This document shows positions 24,644-35,801 of a stretch of 64,000 bases of DNA, in pieces. The translations under genes were made by a program, and so were the position numbers. Position 1 is the stretch's first letter; each line of letters starts with the position of its first letter. A model generated the notes under the pieces. That model worked only from the letters and a program-made list of their open reading frames with translations. It did no database searches and was not told the DNA's origin. The DNA is from CAYWRO01 sp964460345 (GTDB lineage Bacteria; Planctomycetota; Phycisphaerae; Phycisphaerales; UBA1924): assembly GCA_964460345.1 (NCBI GenBank), contig CAYWRO010000009.1:1-64000 (forward strand), given 5' to 3'.

Positions 24644-25390
24644 TCAGAATGGAATCATGATCCCCGCGTACACCATGATGGAGTCGCGCGACGGGTTGCG
24701 CACATCGCCTTCGATCCGTCCGTTGGAGATGTGGTGCCACCGCAGCCCCACCTGCAGGCGGGTTCCCGCATCATCAAGCTGCTTGGTGAACCCCACACCC
24801 GCCCGCGGCGTGAACGCGAAACCGGTTCCGGTCGCCGGGACGTTGTCGAACGCCCCCATCAACCCGATCCCGAGGTCCGCGTACACCGTCCAGTCCCACG
24901 GCTCGGTTTTCGGCACCTCCGGGTGCCAGAAGTGCCAGCGGAAGAGCAGGCTGCCATTCAGGCCGACGGTGTCGTCCCCCGCTTGAGCGAAGTACCAGGC
25001 GCCCGCCTCCACGGCGAACTCCAGCTCGTCGGCGACGAACCGGCTCCACGTCACATGGAGGTTGTAATCCATGTCCTTGCTGAAGTTGTGCGCAACCCCG
25101 GCGCCGAAGGTAAGGTACTCCGCCCCGCATCGGCCAAACGGAATGCGCTCGGCGCCACCGGCCTCACGCTCGGGCTCCGCAACCGATGAACTGCTCTTGA
25201 ACTCCGCGATCGCCTCCTCCACGATCCGATCTTCGTCCGGCCTTTCGACCTCCGGCTGCGCGTCAAAGCGCAACGGCAGGAACTCCAGCCGCCTCACCGA
25301 GGCCGCCTCGCGCGCCAGCGCCCCCTGCTCGCCGGCCGCTGCGCCGCACGTCGCCACCACCACGCTCACCACCGCTGCAAACGAGTTCAT
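24644..25390 (-). CDS. outer-membrane PagL-like (lipid A 3-O-deacylase-related) protein
   Basis: 248 residues. A signal peptide (1-20) is followed by a linker rich in Glu and an eight-stranded-barrel-like region ending in an aromatic residue ('MVYAGIMIPF'). 'RWHHISNGRI' near residue 225 matches the PagL HxSN catalytic surroundings, so lipid A deacylation or a related outer-membrane role is likely. ATG at 25390 has TACCCT eight bases upstream and no ribosome site. Confidence 0.7.
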   Translation of the reverse strand: MNSFAAVVSVVVATCGAAAGEQGALAREAASVRRLEFLPLRFDAQPEVERPDEDRIVEEAIAEFKSSSSVAEPEREAGGAERIPFGRCGAEYLTFGAGVAHNFSKDMDYNLHVTWSRFVADELEFAVEAGAWYFAQAGDDTVGLNGSLLFRWHFWHPEVPKTEPWDWTVYADLGIGLMGAFDNVPATGTGFAFTPRAGVGFTKQLDDAGTRLQVGLRWHHISNGRIEGDVRNPSRDSIMVYAGIMIPF

Positions 25391-25429
25391 GGGCGTAGAG
25401 GGTAGCAAAGCCGATAGGATCCCGTCGCG

Positions 25430-25690
25430 ATGCCGCCGGATGAGTCCAACCCCGCCTCCCGCACCCCCGCCCCCGACCCGGAGATCGACCAGCGGCTGGT
25501 CCGCCTCGAAGAGGCCGCCGCCTTCACCGATCACACGGTCGAGCAACTCTCGGCGGAGATCACTGAACTTAACCGCCGGCTTCGCGAACTGGCCCACCGC
25601 ACGGAACACCTGGAGCGGCGCCTCAGCGGCGTGGTTGAGGAAATCGAGAAGCGCGAGACGAACGAAGCCGGGGAGCCGCAGGAGGACTGA
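25430..25690 (+). CDS. slyX: SlyX family coiled-coil protein
   Basis: 86 residues. After an Asp/Pro-rich N-terminus, 'RLVRLEEAAAFTDHTVEQLS' matches SlyX, a short coiled coil of unknown role. Acidic tail. TAGGAT lies nine bases before the ATG at 25430. Divergent from the PagL-like gene and ending seven bases from the converging ABC gene. Confidence 0.75.
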   Translation: MPPDESNPASRTPAPDPEIDQRLVRLEEAAAFTDHTVEQLSAEITELNRRLRELAHRTEHLERRLSGVVEEIEKRETNEAGEPQED

Positions 25691-25696
25691 CGCGGC

Positions 25697-28600
25697 TCAC
25701 CAGTAAATGAACTTTTCAAGCAGCCGCCGCTCCCGATCATCCATGGCGTCCACATCCGGGATCAGGTACAGGTTCTGATCACTGTCGGTGATCAACCGCC
25801 CGCGCGCTCCGTACTCCTGAACGTTCTCCGGATGCCAGCGCGTGGTGAACTTCTTCGGCCCCAGATCCGTCTCGACGTCGAACTCCAGGTGATTCGCCTC
25901 CAGATCAAGGTTGTTAAGGTGGCGGATCGTCTGCAGCATGTACCGCTTGCCGATGCTCGCCCCGATCGCCCGCCGCGTCGCCTCCGGCCATTCGCGTAGA
26001 TCGCGCAGGATCCCCAGTTCAGCCTCCCTCGCCGGCGCTCCGGCCCGCCGCAGCGAAACGTATTCCTCTGGATGATGCACGGGCATGCATCGCACCGCGT
26101 AGATTCCACCGACGGCGATTCCCTTCCGCTCCACACGAAGCATCCCGTGCGCGCCGGCCTCGATCCGGGTCGCGTCCGGCGTCAGCCACCGCACAGTCCG
26201 CGGCGTCCGTTGCGGCGGAACCGCTTCCGGGTCTTCGGCTCCTTCCATGCCGCGGAGCTTGCCGCCTGCCAGTTCCAGCGACTCGCCGAAGAGCCGCGCA
26301 TACACGCCCCCTTCGCGGGCCAGTTCGCCGTGCGTGCCGGCCTCGACGATCTCGCCGCGTTCGAGAACAAAGACGCGCTCGGCATCCTTGATCGTGCTCA
26401 GTCTGTGCGCGATCGAGATCGTCGTTCTACCGCGTGAGACCTCCCGCAGCGCCCGTCGCACCGCGGCTTCGCTCTCCGCATCCAGGCTGCTCGTCGCCTC
26501 ATCCATGATCAACACGCGCGGGTCGGCCAGGAAGACGCGGGCGATCGCCACCCGCTGGCGCTCGCCGCCGGAAAGCCCCACTCCCCTGTCTCCCACCCAC
26601 GTGTCGTACCCGTGCGGCTGCCGCAGGATGAACTCGTGACAGTCTGCCGCCATGGCGGCTTCAATCACCTCCTCGGGCCTGGCATCCGGCCGCCCATACG
26701 AGATGTTGACGGCGATGCTCCCGCGGAAGAGGAACGACTCCTGCAGCACGACGCCGATCTGTCGCCGCAGTTCTTCCTTGCGCAGTTCGCGAACATCCAC
26801 GCCGTCCAGGAGCACGCGCCCGGCGTCCGGATCGTAAAACCGGCAGATCAGGTTCACGATCGTGCTCTTGCCGGACCCGCTCGCCCCCACCAGCGCCACC
26901 AGCGACCCCGCGGGGACATCCAGCGTCACATCGTGCAGGATCGGCCGATGACGTTCATACCCGAACGTGACATTCTCCAGGCGCACATGCCCGCGGATTT
27001 CCTTCAACTCCACCGGCCTATCCGGCGAGTTCACGGCGGTGGGCGTGTCGAGAATCTCGAAGATCCGAGCAGCCTGCGTGCTGAACTGGCTCATCCAATT
27101 GGTGAACTGCGGCAGCGTCGCCAGCGGGGCGTAGAACATGAACAAATACCCGAAGAACGCCATCAGTTCCCCGACGGTCATCTCTCCTTCCAGAACGAAC
27201 CGCCCGCCAGCCCACCAGGCGATCCACCCGCCAAGCTGAAACAGCAGCGCCACCACCGGGTTAAACAGCGCCATCGTGTGTTCGATCGACCGTCGGCTGT
27301 GCCGCAGCCGCCCGCTGGCCTCCTCAAACCGATCGCCTTCCCGCTGTTCCTGCCCAAACGCCTTCACCACGCGGATGCCGGAAAGCATGCCGGAGAGCGC
27401 CCCGGACTGCCGCGCGGAGGCATCCCATGACCGGTGGTAGCGCGGGTAGATCCGCTTCCAGAAGAACACCGTCCCGCCCATCAGCAGCGGCGCCGGCAGC
27501 AGCGCCAGCAGGGCCAGGCGCGGATCGAGCGTGAACATCATGATGAACACGCCGACGACCAGCATGATCTGCAGGATCAATCCGCCCGTGAGCTGCCACA
27601 CGAATCCATGCAGCGCCTCGGTGTCGTACGCCACGCGCCCGACAAGCGAACCCACCTGCTGCGTGTCGTAGAAGCCCAGCGACAACTGCTGCATGTGCCG
27701 CACCAGGCGCGAGCGCATCTCAAACGTGATTGCCGTTCCCACATCGGCCGCCAGCCGGCTGTTCGCCATCGACACGAACATGCGCAAAATCTGCACCCCC
27801 GCCAAAATCCCCACCAGGGCCAGCAGCATCTCCATCGCATCGTCCGTCCGCCCGGAAATCGCCCGCATCTGCGCCGCGGCCTCCGGGGTCGGCGGGAGCA
27901 CATTGTCCACCAGGTAGCGCGTGAGTTGCGGCGAGACCAGATCCAGCCCCACGCCGATGACAAGCAGCACCAGCATCAGCACCGCCTGCCCGTAGTGCGG
28001 CCGCATCAACCGCATCATCCGCAGGGTCAACCCCCGGTGCTTCTCGCACCGCGGGCACGGCGCGCCGGGGTGATCGAGCATCAGCCCGCACGCTGCGCAC
28101 CGCCCGGGGTCCTTCTCATCCTCCTCGGTCAGTTCGATCTCTTCGCCGTGACGCAGCTGCTCGATCTTCGCCGCGGCACGCTCAAACCGGAACGACGCAT
28201 CGTTCGGGTAATGAACCAGTTCGACCGGCTCGCCGTGCATCCGCGCCCGCAGCAGCCCCGACCCCACCGCGGACTCCGGCTCCAGGTGCTCGATGTCGTC
28301 CAGCGCGGCCTCAAAGACGACCTGCGGCTCGGGTTTCGCACCTGCGCCCTGCGCGGGCGAAGCCGTGCTGTCCGCGTCACCGGATTGGGCTGGCGTTCTG
28401 GCAGCAGGGAGGCCGCCACGGGCATGCCCATTCGACGGCTTCCTTCGTTTCAAGGCGCCGAGCCGCCCACCCAACTTCCCCCCGTTCTGGCTGATCTGAA
28501 CCGTCCCCCCATTCACGCTGGCGACAACCAATCGCCGCCGGCTCGCCGCGAGCCACGTCGTCCCGGGTTGCCCCTCGGGGTCAAAGTCACTCCAGGTGCA

Positions 28601-28717
28601 GATCCGGACCGCGTCCGGGCCGCTTCCGTCGAGGTCCATCCCCCGCGCGCGCAACAACGACCGCACCTCCTCCGGCGGCGTCGCCAGCAATGAATGATGG
28701 CCATTCCCGCGACCCAC
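25697..28717 (-). CDS. ABC exporter with N-terminal zinc-ribbon region and C-terminal DUF1854-like domain
   Basis: 1006 residues, far longer than a usual half-exporter. Residues 1 to about 215 are unrecognised and end in a CxxC...CxxC ribbon ('CAACGLMLDHPGAPCPRC'). A six-helix exporter domain follows (about 235-530), then the ATPase: GASGSGKST (about 608-616), 'LSGGERQRVAIARV' (about 710), 'VLIMDEATSS' and 'IAHRLSTI'. The last about 100 residues ('LNNLDLEANHLEFDVETDLG' to 'LEKFIYW') resemble DUF1854, which in other bacteria is a separate protein encoded next to cyanophycin-linked ABC transporters. Start GTG at 28717 is supported by TATAAC seven bases upstream. Confidence 0.85.
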   Translation of the reverse strand: MGRGNGHHSLLATPPEEVRSLLRARGMDLDGSGPDAVRICTWSDFDPEGQPGTTWLAASRRRLVVASVNGGTVQISQNGGKLGGRLGALKRRKPSNGHARGGLPAARTPAQSGDADSTASPAQGAGAKPEPQVVFEAALDDIEHLEPESAVGSGLLRARMHGEPVELVHYPNDASFRFERAAAKIEQLRHGEEIELTEEDEKDPGRCAACGLMLDHPGAPCPRCEKHRGLTLRMMRLMRPHYGQAVLMLVLLVIGVGLDLVSPQLTRYLVDNVLPPTPEAAAQMRAISGRTDDAMEMLLALVGILAGVQILRMFVSMANSRLAADVGTAITFEMRSRLVRHMQQLSLGFYDTQQVGSLVGRVAYDTEALHGFVWQLTGGLILQIMLVVGVFIMMFTLDPRLALLALLPAPLLMGGTVFFWKRIYPRYHRSWDASARQSGALSGMLSGIRVVKAFGQEQREGDRFEEASGRLRHSRRSIEHTMALFNPVVALLFQLGGWIAWWAGGRFVLEGEMTVGELMAFFGYLFMFYAPLATLPQFTNWMSQFSTQAARIFEILDTPTAVNSPDRPVELKEIRGHVRLENVTFGYERHRPILHDVTLDVPAGSLVALVGASGSGKSTIVNLICRFYDPDAGRVLLDGVDVRELRKEELRRQIGVVLQESFLFRGSIAVNISYGRPDARPEEVIEAAMAADCHEFILRQPHGYDTWVGDRGVGLSGGERQRVAIARVFLADPRVLIMDEATSSLDAESEAAVRRALREVSRGRTTISIAHRLSTIKDAERVFVLERGEIVEAGTHGELAREGGVYARLFGESLELAGGKLRGMEGAEDPEAVPPQRTPRTVRWLTPDATRIEAGAHGMLRVERKGIAVGGIYAVRCMPVHHPEEYVSLRRAGAPAREAELGILRDLREWPEATRRAIGASIGKRYMLQTIRHLNNLDLEANHLEFDVETDLGPKKFTTRWHPENVQEYGARGRLITDSDQNLYLIPDVDAMDDRERRLLEKFIYW

Positions 28718-28724
28718 TGCCCCG

Positions 28725-28730
28725 GTTATA
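28725..28730 (-). promoter_or_regulatory. -10-like hexamer TATAAC before the ABC gene
   Basis: TATAAC, seven-base spacer, GTG at 28717. Decides a start codon that homology alone cannot fix. Confidence 0.4.
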
Positions 28731-28831
28731 CGTCCGGAGGCGGACAGAGCCCGGTGGGACTCGTTCCCGCCGAGCCGGCATGGCTTGCCGCGGCATCCAC
28801 AGATGTGCGTGCCCGTGCCACCCGCGCCCCG

Positions 28832-28837
28832 TATCAT
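28832..28837 (+). promoter_or_regulatory. -10-like hexamer TATCAT before ispG
   Basis: TATCAT, spacer CCTCCCC, ATG at 28845. No Shine-Dalgarno fits between them. Confidence 0.45.
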
Positions 28838-28844
28838 CCTCCCC

Positions 28845-30143
<1,299 letters not shown>

Positions 30144-30178
30144 ATCAAGCTCCGATAGGCACTGCTTCGCGCCCGCCG

Positions 30179-31267
30179 CTATGGCAGCGCCTTGGCCTCT
30201 TCTTCGGTCAGTTCCGGCTGGTCGATCAGCGCCACGGTCGTGACCGCCTCATCCACTGCGCCCACTGCACGAACACGCAGGCGCACCCCCGTAAGGAAGT
30301 AACGCGTCGTCGTCACGGGCGGGCCGGCGGTCGTGTACCGGCCGTAGACCTCCATGATCAGTGTCTCGCCCGAACTGGCTTCCCATGTCGCGCCGCTGTC
30401 GTCCGTTTCAAACTTTCCATTCGCCTCGCGCGTGTAGCTGACCTCCAACCGCCCGTTCTTGTGGGCAACCACCAGCGCCGCGGACTCCGTCGGCGCAAAG
30501 CCCTTGACCTCGCCGAAAGTCACGTTCTGCGTTCCCCACACGAGCCCGAGCAGGCCCTCTGAGATCGTGTCCTGCGCCAGCACGCGGCTACCCGGCCGCG
30601 TTCCGTTCATCGGTCGGATCTGCACCCACGCGGTGTCCGAGCCAAGCAGCAGTTCGTCCGACCTGGCGACCACCTTTCCGCGGGTGATCGACCAGCCGGT
30701 CGCATCGCTCGGCAGCGCCGGCGTGATCTTCTGCGCGATGTACTTCCCCGACTCGACCCGGAAGCTCCGGTCTCCCAGCCCAAGTAGGCTCGGCGCGTGC
30801 GCCGCCAGCAGCCGCTCGCTGCTCTCGACATCAGGTCCCGGCCGAACCTCGACCTCCTCCCGGACCTGGTACTCGAGCGAGAAGTCCTGCACCGCCTCCA
30901 CCACGGTCTCGCTCACGCCGTTGATCGTCCGCACCAGCGGCGCGCCGGCGACACCGCTCCATTCGTATCGGATCGTCTCCTCCGCCGCGTCTCCCGACCG
31001 GTCCGCCACGCGAAACGCGATCGCACGCGCACCAAGCTCGTTAAAACCTGTTGCGTACGGCAACTCAACGCGAAGCCGTTCAGCTCCCTCCACCCCGCGC
31101 CGCCACGCGGCATCCGGCTGGCGATCCGCCCCCGCGCGCATCACCACCATCAGCGCCGAAACCATGGCTCCGGCGATCAACCCCGTGATCCCGAGCGCGA
31201 GGACCAGTTCCAGGAGCGAGAATCCCCTCAACCCCGCCCGGCGCGCACCTTGTGCCCGAGGCCGCAT
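30179..31267 (-). CDS. type II secretion/type IV pilin-like pseudopilin
   Basis: 362 residues with the ATG at 31267; in-frame ATGs at 31303 and 31321 would lengthen the leader. The prepilin peptidase site is 'RG|FSLLELVLALGITGLIAG': a basic leader of about 15 residues, cleavage before Phe, Glu at +5 and a hydrophobic helix. The rest is a large beta-rich extracellular domain, as in planctomycete minor pseudopilins (GspJ-like size). Neighbours give no secretion operon, so it is an orphan. Downstream of the HWE kinase on the same strand, 129 bases away. Confidence 0.72.
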   Translation of the reverse strand: MRPRAQGARRAGLRGFSLLELVLALGITGLIAGAMVSALMVVMRAGADRQPDAAWRRGVEGAERLRVELPYATGFNELGARAIAFRVADRSGDAAEETIRYEWSGVAGAPLVRTINGVSETVVEAVQDFSLEYQVREEVEVRPGPDVESSERLLAAHAPSLLGLGDRSFRVESGKYIAQKITPALPSDATGWSITRGKVVARSDELLLGSDTAWVQIRPMNGTRPGSRVLAQDTISEGLLGLVWGTQNVTFGEVKGFAPTESAALVVAHKNGRLEVSYTREANGKFETDDSGATWEASSGETLIMEVYGRYTTAGPPVTTTRYFLTGVRLRVRAVGAVDEAVTTVALIDQPELTEEEAKALP

Positions 31268-31396
31268 CCCACGGCATGCGCCACGACCGCTGCCGTCAAG
31301 CATCACCTTCCGACGGCCCATACACGACTTATCGAACCAAACCGGCCCAGCCTCGACCTGTGCCGACAATTTCCTTCGGGCTCCGGCGGACCAGCC

Positions 31397-32425
31397 CTAA
31401 AGAGAGGCCTCCCCAACCTCCTCGCGGGGCGCTTTCAGCGGCACTTCCAGCACACACCGCACACCCTCCGGCGCCATGTCCAGTTCCACTCGCCCCCCCA
31501 GTTCATACTCGACAATCCCCCGAATCAGGCCCGTCCCCAGTCCCAACCGCCCGCACGACACCGGGGGGCCGCCCGCCTCCGACCACCGCACCCGTACAAA
31601 GCCGGTCCCGTTGGTCGAGTTCTTGCCCCCCGCAATACGCCCGTGCGGATCAACCTCCCAGTTCACCGTCACGCGCCCCCCGGGGGTCGAGAGCGCCCCA
31701 TACTTTGCCGCGTTCGTCGCAAGTTCGTGCAGCGTCATGCAGACGGCCCCGCTTGCCTGTGCCGGCAGCGTCACCGGCGCTCCTTCGACCCGAATCCTTT
31801 CACCCCCCTCCTCCTGCAACTTCCTCTCTCGCTCTTCCGGTCCCTCGTACGGCGCCAGCGTAATCCGCACAACGCGTTCCAGATCAATCCCTTCCCACCT
31901 CGCTGCCGCCAGCGCTTCGTGCGCCCGCCCCAGTGCCCGAACCCGGCCCAGGAACGATCGCATAAACCCCTTCAGGTCGGTCGACCACGCCTCCGTCTGC
32001 TCCGCCATCGCGATCACCGCCGACAGGTTGTTCTTCACCCGATGGTCCAACTCGCGCATCATCCTCGTCCGATGTTCCTCCTCGCGCCGCAGACGCTCAC
32101 GCAACAACTCGTTCGACATCGCGTACACGAAGAACATCCACAAGATCGGTGTCACCACCCGCACCAGGTCCACGTACTGGTCCAGTCGCAGCGGCGTCGT
32201 CCATTCCACGACCGCCCAGAGATGCGTCACTGATCCCAGCAGCAACACACCCGCCAGCACAAACCGGGCGTCCCGCGGCAGGCCCGTTCCCCGCACAAGC
32301 ACCACCAGCAGCCCGGACAACGCGGCCACCAACCCACCACCCTCAATCAGGGCAATCCCAACGTCCGTACCCGAAGCCTGAGCGACCAGGCCTGGCCAAT
32401 TACTCGCCGCGGCGGCATCAAGCAT
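31397..32425 (-). CDS. membrane-bound HWE-family sensor histidine kinase
   Basis: 342 residues. Three or four hydrophobic helices (about 20-110) form the sensor part, with little extracytoplasmic sequence. The H-box 'ELDHRVKNNLSAVIAMAEQT' (about 124-143) and 'LHELATNAAKYGALSTPGG' (N-box) mark a HWE/HisKA_2 kinase; 'LGLGTGLIRGIVEYELGG' is the G-box region. No response regulator is adjacent. It overlaps the upstream membrane-protein gene by eight bases, so the pair is translationally coupled and the small protein may be a co-sensor. Confidence 0.85.
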   Translation of the reverse strand: MLDAAAASNWPGLVAQASGTDVGIALIEGGGLVAALSGLLVVLVRGTGLPRDARFVLAGVLLLGSVTHLWAVVEWTTPLRLDQYVDLVRVVTPILWMFFVYAMSNELLRERLRREEEHRTRMMRELDHRVKNNLSAVIAMAEQTEAWSTDLKGFMRSFLGRVRALGRAHEALAAARWEGIDLERVVRITLAPYEGPEERERKLQEEGGERIRVEGAPVTLPAQASGAVCMTLHELATNAAKYGALSTPGGRVTVNWEVDPHGRIAGGKNSTNGTGFVRVRWSEAGGPPVSCGRLGLGTGLIRGIVEYELGGRVELDMAPEGVRCVLEVPLKAPREEVGEASL

Positions 32426-32765
32426 CGGCCGCCCCTTCCGCTCTTCCAGCCGATGTCAAAGCCAGGCGCTTCGCGCGCGCCTCGCGTTCCTTCTGGCTCG
32501 CTTCGCGCGACAACGCCACGACCGCGCACCACCACGCCAGCAGCGCTGAACTCAGCGCATAGCAGCCGTGCTCAAGGGCGTTCATGACCTCCTCCGCCCA
32601 GTAAATCTCGATGATTGTGAACACCCAACCTGCCAGCAGCGCTGCAAAGGCCATCAGCAGCAGCCCGAACTTCGGAATGAGTTGCAGTTTCCTCCACCCG
32701 ATCCCAAAGAAGATCACCGCGCAGACGCCCAGAATCAACGTGATGACTTCACGTTCCTCGACCAC
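32418..32765 (-). CDS. small three-TM protein coupled to the HWE kinase
   Basis: 115 residues with hydrophobic helices at about 8-25, 30-55 and 65-85, then a charged tail ('REASQKEREARAKR'). No family recognised. The coding end overlaps the kinase start by eight bases. Likely a membrane partner of the kinase. Confidence 0.65.
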   Translation of the reverse strand: MVEEREVITLILGVCAVIFFGIGWRKLQLIPKFGLLLMAFAALLAGWVFTIIEIYWAEEVMNALEHGCYALSSALLAWWCAVVALSREASQKEREARAKRLALTSAGRAEGAADA

Positions 32766-33011
32766 GCTGGGTCAACCCCTGGCAAGCGACTCCCACACCG
32801 ACTTCATCATACACGAAACTGCAGAAAGATCAGGTGTTGCATCGCTCGCCTGCACGTTCCTGCCGCGCGTTGGCGTCATGACTCCCCCCGAAAGGGGCAG
32901 ACTTTTGTGTGTTACGCCGCGAGGAAACTCCCCCGTTCGGGCATTCTCCAGGGAGAACCGAAGTTACCGCCTGATCCCCCGCCTCGCTGCGCCGCTGATA
33001 CCCGCCGCGGC
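32766..33011. other. intergenic region with short hairpins
   Basis: 246 bases without a convincing gene. CCCC-GAAA-GGGG at about 32884-32895 and a TTCTCC/GGAGAA pair at about 32944-32958 could fold. It may hold the promoter of the membrane-protein/kinase operon. Confidence 0.4.
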
Positions 33012-33401
33012 TCAGCTGCCGGCAAGTCGCGCCTCAACGCGCTTGATGGCCCGCCACATGCCCGCCCTGTTCTTCCCCGCGCCGACCGCCCCGACCGCCT
33101 CTATCCCTCGCTGCAGCGCCGTCTCGCTTACCAGGAGGGCCACCGGCGCTCCGCCGATCGCCCGCGCCATCTCGCGCACCGCCGCCCGTTCCCGCCGCCC
33201 CAATCGCAGACGGAATGAGAGCAACAGAAACGCACGCTCCGCATCCGGCAGTCGCGCGTACCGCCGCCAGAGCGAATGCAGCGACACCCCCGCCATCAGC
33301 CCGCCCCCGACACACACCATCATCCACGGCAGCACGACCGAAAGTGCAACACCAATCCCCTCCACCTCTCCCGTCACAATTCCCACCGGCTCAACGTTCA
33401 A
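33012..33401 (-). CDS. hypothetical protein coupled to the HEAT-repeat protein
   Basis: 129 residues. One hydrophobic stretch (about 15-42, including 'VVLPWMMVCVGGGLMAG') and a basic, Arg/Ala-rich remainder ('LLLSFRLRLGRRERAAVREM'). No family recognised. The TTG at 33401 overlaps the stop of the HEAT-repeat gene (TTGA), implying coupling. Confidence 0.5.
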   Translation of the reverse strand: MNVEPVGIVTGEVEGIGVALSVVLPWMMVCVGGGLMAGVSLHSLWRRYARLPDAERAFLLLSFRLRLGRRERAAVREMARAIGGAPVALLVSETALQRGIEAVGAVGAGKNRAGMWRAIKRVEARLAGS

Positions 33402-35704
33402 GGCATGACCCTCAACAGTTCTGCGCTGCGGACGACAACACTCATTCCGTTCACATCCTCTCGCCGGCTCATCGCTCCTTCTCCATCTTCCTCACTCATG
33501 TCCGCCTGCACCGTCTCCGGTGCATCGTCGCAATCCTCTCCACCTGCCCACGCGCGTGCCGCCCACCCCGCGCGCATCCCCCGCAGCAAGCGCTCGGAGA
33601 GCGCCCCCGCGCGCACGCGCACCACCTCCTCCGCATCCGTCCGCGACAGATCCTCCACCCGCGCCGCCAGCGCACTTGCAATCTCCGGCGACCTGCTCGC
33701 CACCCGCCCCATGGCCCACAACCCGCTGAGGCGCATCATCACATCGTCGGCCGCCAGCATGCCGCTGATCGCCGACCCCGCGCCCGCCGCGAGTTCCGCA
33801 TCGCGCACGACACCGTCAAGACCCACCGCGGACTGCATCGCCGCCCGCACCGCCGCCGCTCGCACGCGATGGTGCGCATCCTGCAGGTACCGCTCGAGCA
33901 CGCGGCGCAGCCCCTGCTCGTCACCGCCGACCTGGTCGCGCTGACCGGCCGCACCGGCCACCTCCACGGCGTTCGCCCGCACCCGCGCATCGGGATGGCT
34001 CAGGCACGCTCGCACCGCGGCGGCGCTCACCGCAGACCGCACAAATCCCAGCGCCCGAACCGCAGTCGCCACAACATGCGCTGGGCTCAGCGGCTCACTC
34101 GTCTGGTCAACCTCGGCACTGCCCGCCTGCTCCCCTCGGCCGGCCACCCCGCTCAGGGCCGACAGCAGCTCCAGTTCCACCTCCCGGCAAACCCTCAGCC
34201 GCATCGCGAGTTGAATCGCCGCAACACGCTGGCCCGCCGTGCCCGACTTGATCCGCAAACGCAGCCGATCCAGGAAGACCGCCCGGTCCTCCTCCATCGC
34301 ACGTCGCGCACGCAACCGCCCGCCAGCCGCTGCGCCCGAGCCGAGCCGCATCGCCGCACCAAGCCGGGCCGCCATGTCGCGCACCGTGGCGTGTGCCGAT
34401 CGCTCCAGGTGCGGCATCGCCCGCCGCGCCGCGTTCGTCTCCCGCATCTGGCTCCGCGACAGCAGCGCCGTCGCCGCGGCACGCGCGACAGGTTGCTCCG
34501 CATCGAAGCACAGGTCCGCCAGGCATGCCGCCCCCGCCTCACCCTCCCAGGCCGCTGCTGCGCGAACTGCCCCAAGTCGCACGCCCTCGCTCGGGTCGGC
34601 GATCATCCCGCCCACGAGCCGGGAGCCAGCCGCCTCCGGCATCGCCGACGCCAGACGCAACACTCCCGCTCGAATCGCCGGGTGCGCCTCCGCCGATCCG
34701 CATGCCGCGTCCATTGACCACGCCGCAAGCGCGTGCCGCAACTTCGCCAGTCTGGCCGGGTGCGCCAGCAGATGCGCCCGCTGCGCCACATGGGCGATCT
34801 CCTCGCCCCCCATCCTGCTTACGCGGTCGCGACAGGCCGCCTCAAGCGCCGGTTCCGTCAGCCACACGAACGCGAATCCCGCGAACCGGGGGTTTTCATC
34901 CTTCCTGATGATCCCGCGCAGCGCCATCGCCACCGGCCCGGAGCCATCCCGGACGACTCTGCCGGCGGCCCCGCGCCGGGCGCACGACGCAGAAAGCAAC
35001 TCCGCCAGCGCGATCAAAGCGCCGCGCCTGCGATGATCCGGATACGCCGCGGCGGCTCGCGCGATGGCCGCGTCGACCGATGCAGGTCGCGGCCCGGATT
35101 CGCCGCCGGGCCAGACTGCCGACCGGGCCAACTCAATGAGCGCTCCCTCCGCTGCTTCTTCGCCTGCAAGCAGGCTGTCCGCAACGCGCTCCGCCAACTC
35201 GACCAGCCCGAGCTCGCCGACCAGCGAAACCGCTCGCTTTCGCATCGCTCGATCCGAGTCATCCAGCAGGCGTTGGCACAGCGCCGTCCAGCGCTCCCCT
35301 CCGGCCGCCATCGCGGCGTGGCGGGCCTCGCCCGGCAGGCGGTCCCACGAACGCACGATCTCAAGGAGAGCCGCCTCGCCCCCCGAGTCGCGCTCCAGCC
35401 CCGCCTCAATCAGTGCCGCGGCGAGCACCCCCCGCTCCTCCCCCGCCGCGGCTCGCAGGGCCTCCCCGATTGCGGTGGCCCGCAGCGACGGCGGCAGCTT
35501 CGCCAAGGCTCGCCACCGCCCGGAAGCGGGCCCTGCAAGAGCAACCGCCAGTTCCGGGGGCACCAGATTCGGGACGGCGAGCCGCTTGGTCAGCCGTACA
35601 TACAACCTGTTGTGGGTAGCACCTCGGATTTTTCCAGATCTAGGGCGCAAATCTTGAAACTTTCCACTTGCGGCGGCTCCGCCGTCCGATACCATGCAAC
35701 GCAT
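33398..35704 (-). CDS. large HEAT-like repeat protein
   Basis: About 768 residues from the ATG at 35704; the start is uncertain (35695 and later TTG/GTG codons are possible, none with a good ribosome site). The whole protein is Ala/Arg/Leu helices in 30-40-residue repeats of the 'HPDARVRANAVEVAG' / 'DAHHRVRAAAVRAAM' type, which are HEAT/PBS-lyase-like repeats. Such solenoids bind proteins or nucleic acid. No enzymatic domain seen. First gene of a pair with 33012-33401. Confidence 0.7.
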   Translation of the reverse strand: MRCMVSDGGAAASGKFQDLRPRSGKIRGATHNRLYVRLTKRLAVPNLVPPELAVALAGPASGRWRALAKLPPSLRATAIGEALRAAAGEERGVLAAALIEAGLERDSGGEAALLEIVRSWDRLPGEARHAAMAAGGERWTALCQRLLDDSDRAMRKRAVSLVGELGLVELAERVADSLLAGEEAAEGALIELARSAVWPGGESGPRPASVDAAIARAAAAYPDHRRRGALIALAELLSASCARRGAAGRVVRDGSGPVAMALRGIIRKDENPRFAGFAFVWLTEPALEAACRDRVSRMGGEEIAHVAQRAHLLAHPARLAKLRHALAAWSMDAACGSAEAHPAIRAGVLRLASAMPEAAGSRLVGGMIADPSEGVRLGAVRAAAAWEGEAGAACLADLCFDAEQPVARAAATALLSRSQMRETNAARRAMPHLERSAHATVRDMAARLGAAMRLGSGAAAGGRLRARRAMEEDRAVFLDRLRLRIKSGTAGQRVAAIQLAMRLRVCREVELELLSALSGVAGRGEQAGSAEVDQTSEPLSPAHVVATAVRALGFVRSAVSAAAVRACLSHPDARVRANAVEVAGAAGQRDQVGGDEQGLRRVLERYLQDAHHRVRAAAVRAAMQSAVGLDGVVRDAELAAGAGSAISGMLAADDVMMRLSGLWAMGRVASRSPEIASALAARVEDLSRTDAEEVVRVRAGALSERLLRGMRAGWAARAWAGGEDCDDAPETVQADMSEEDGEGAMSRREDVNGMSVVVRSAELLRVMP

Positions 35705-35801
35705 CCCGTTCGGGATGCGATCAGGAAGATCGGCCGAGACCTCCGCCCAGCCTTGAGATATCGGTCCTCGATCGCAACAAACAGACAGGGAGCACCGGGC
35801 C

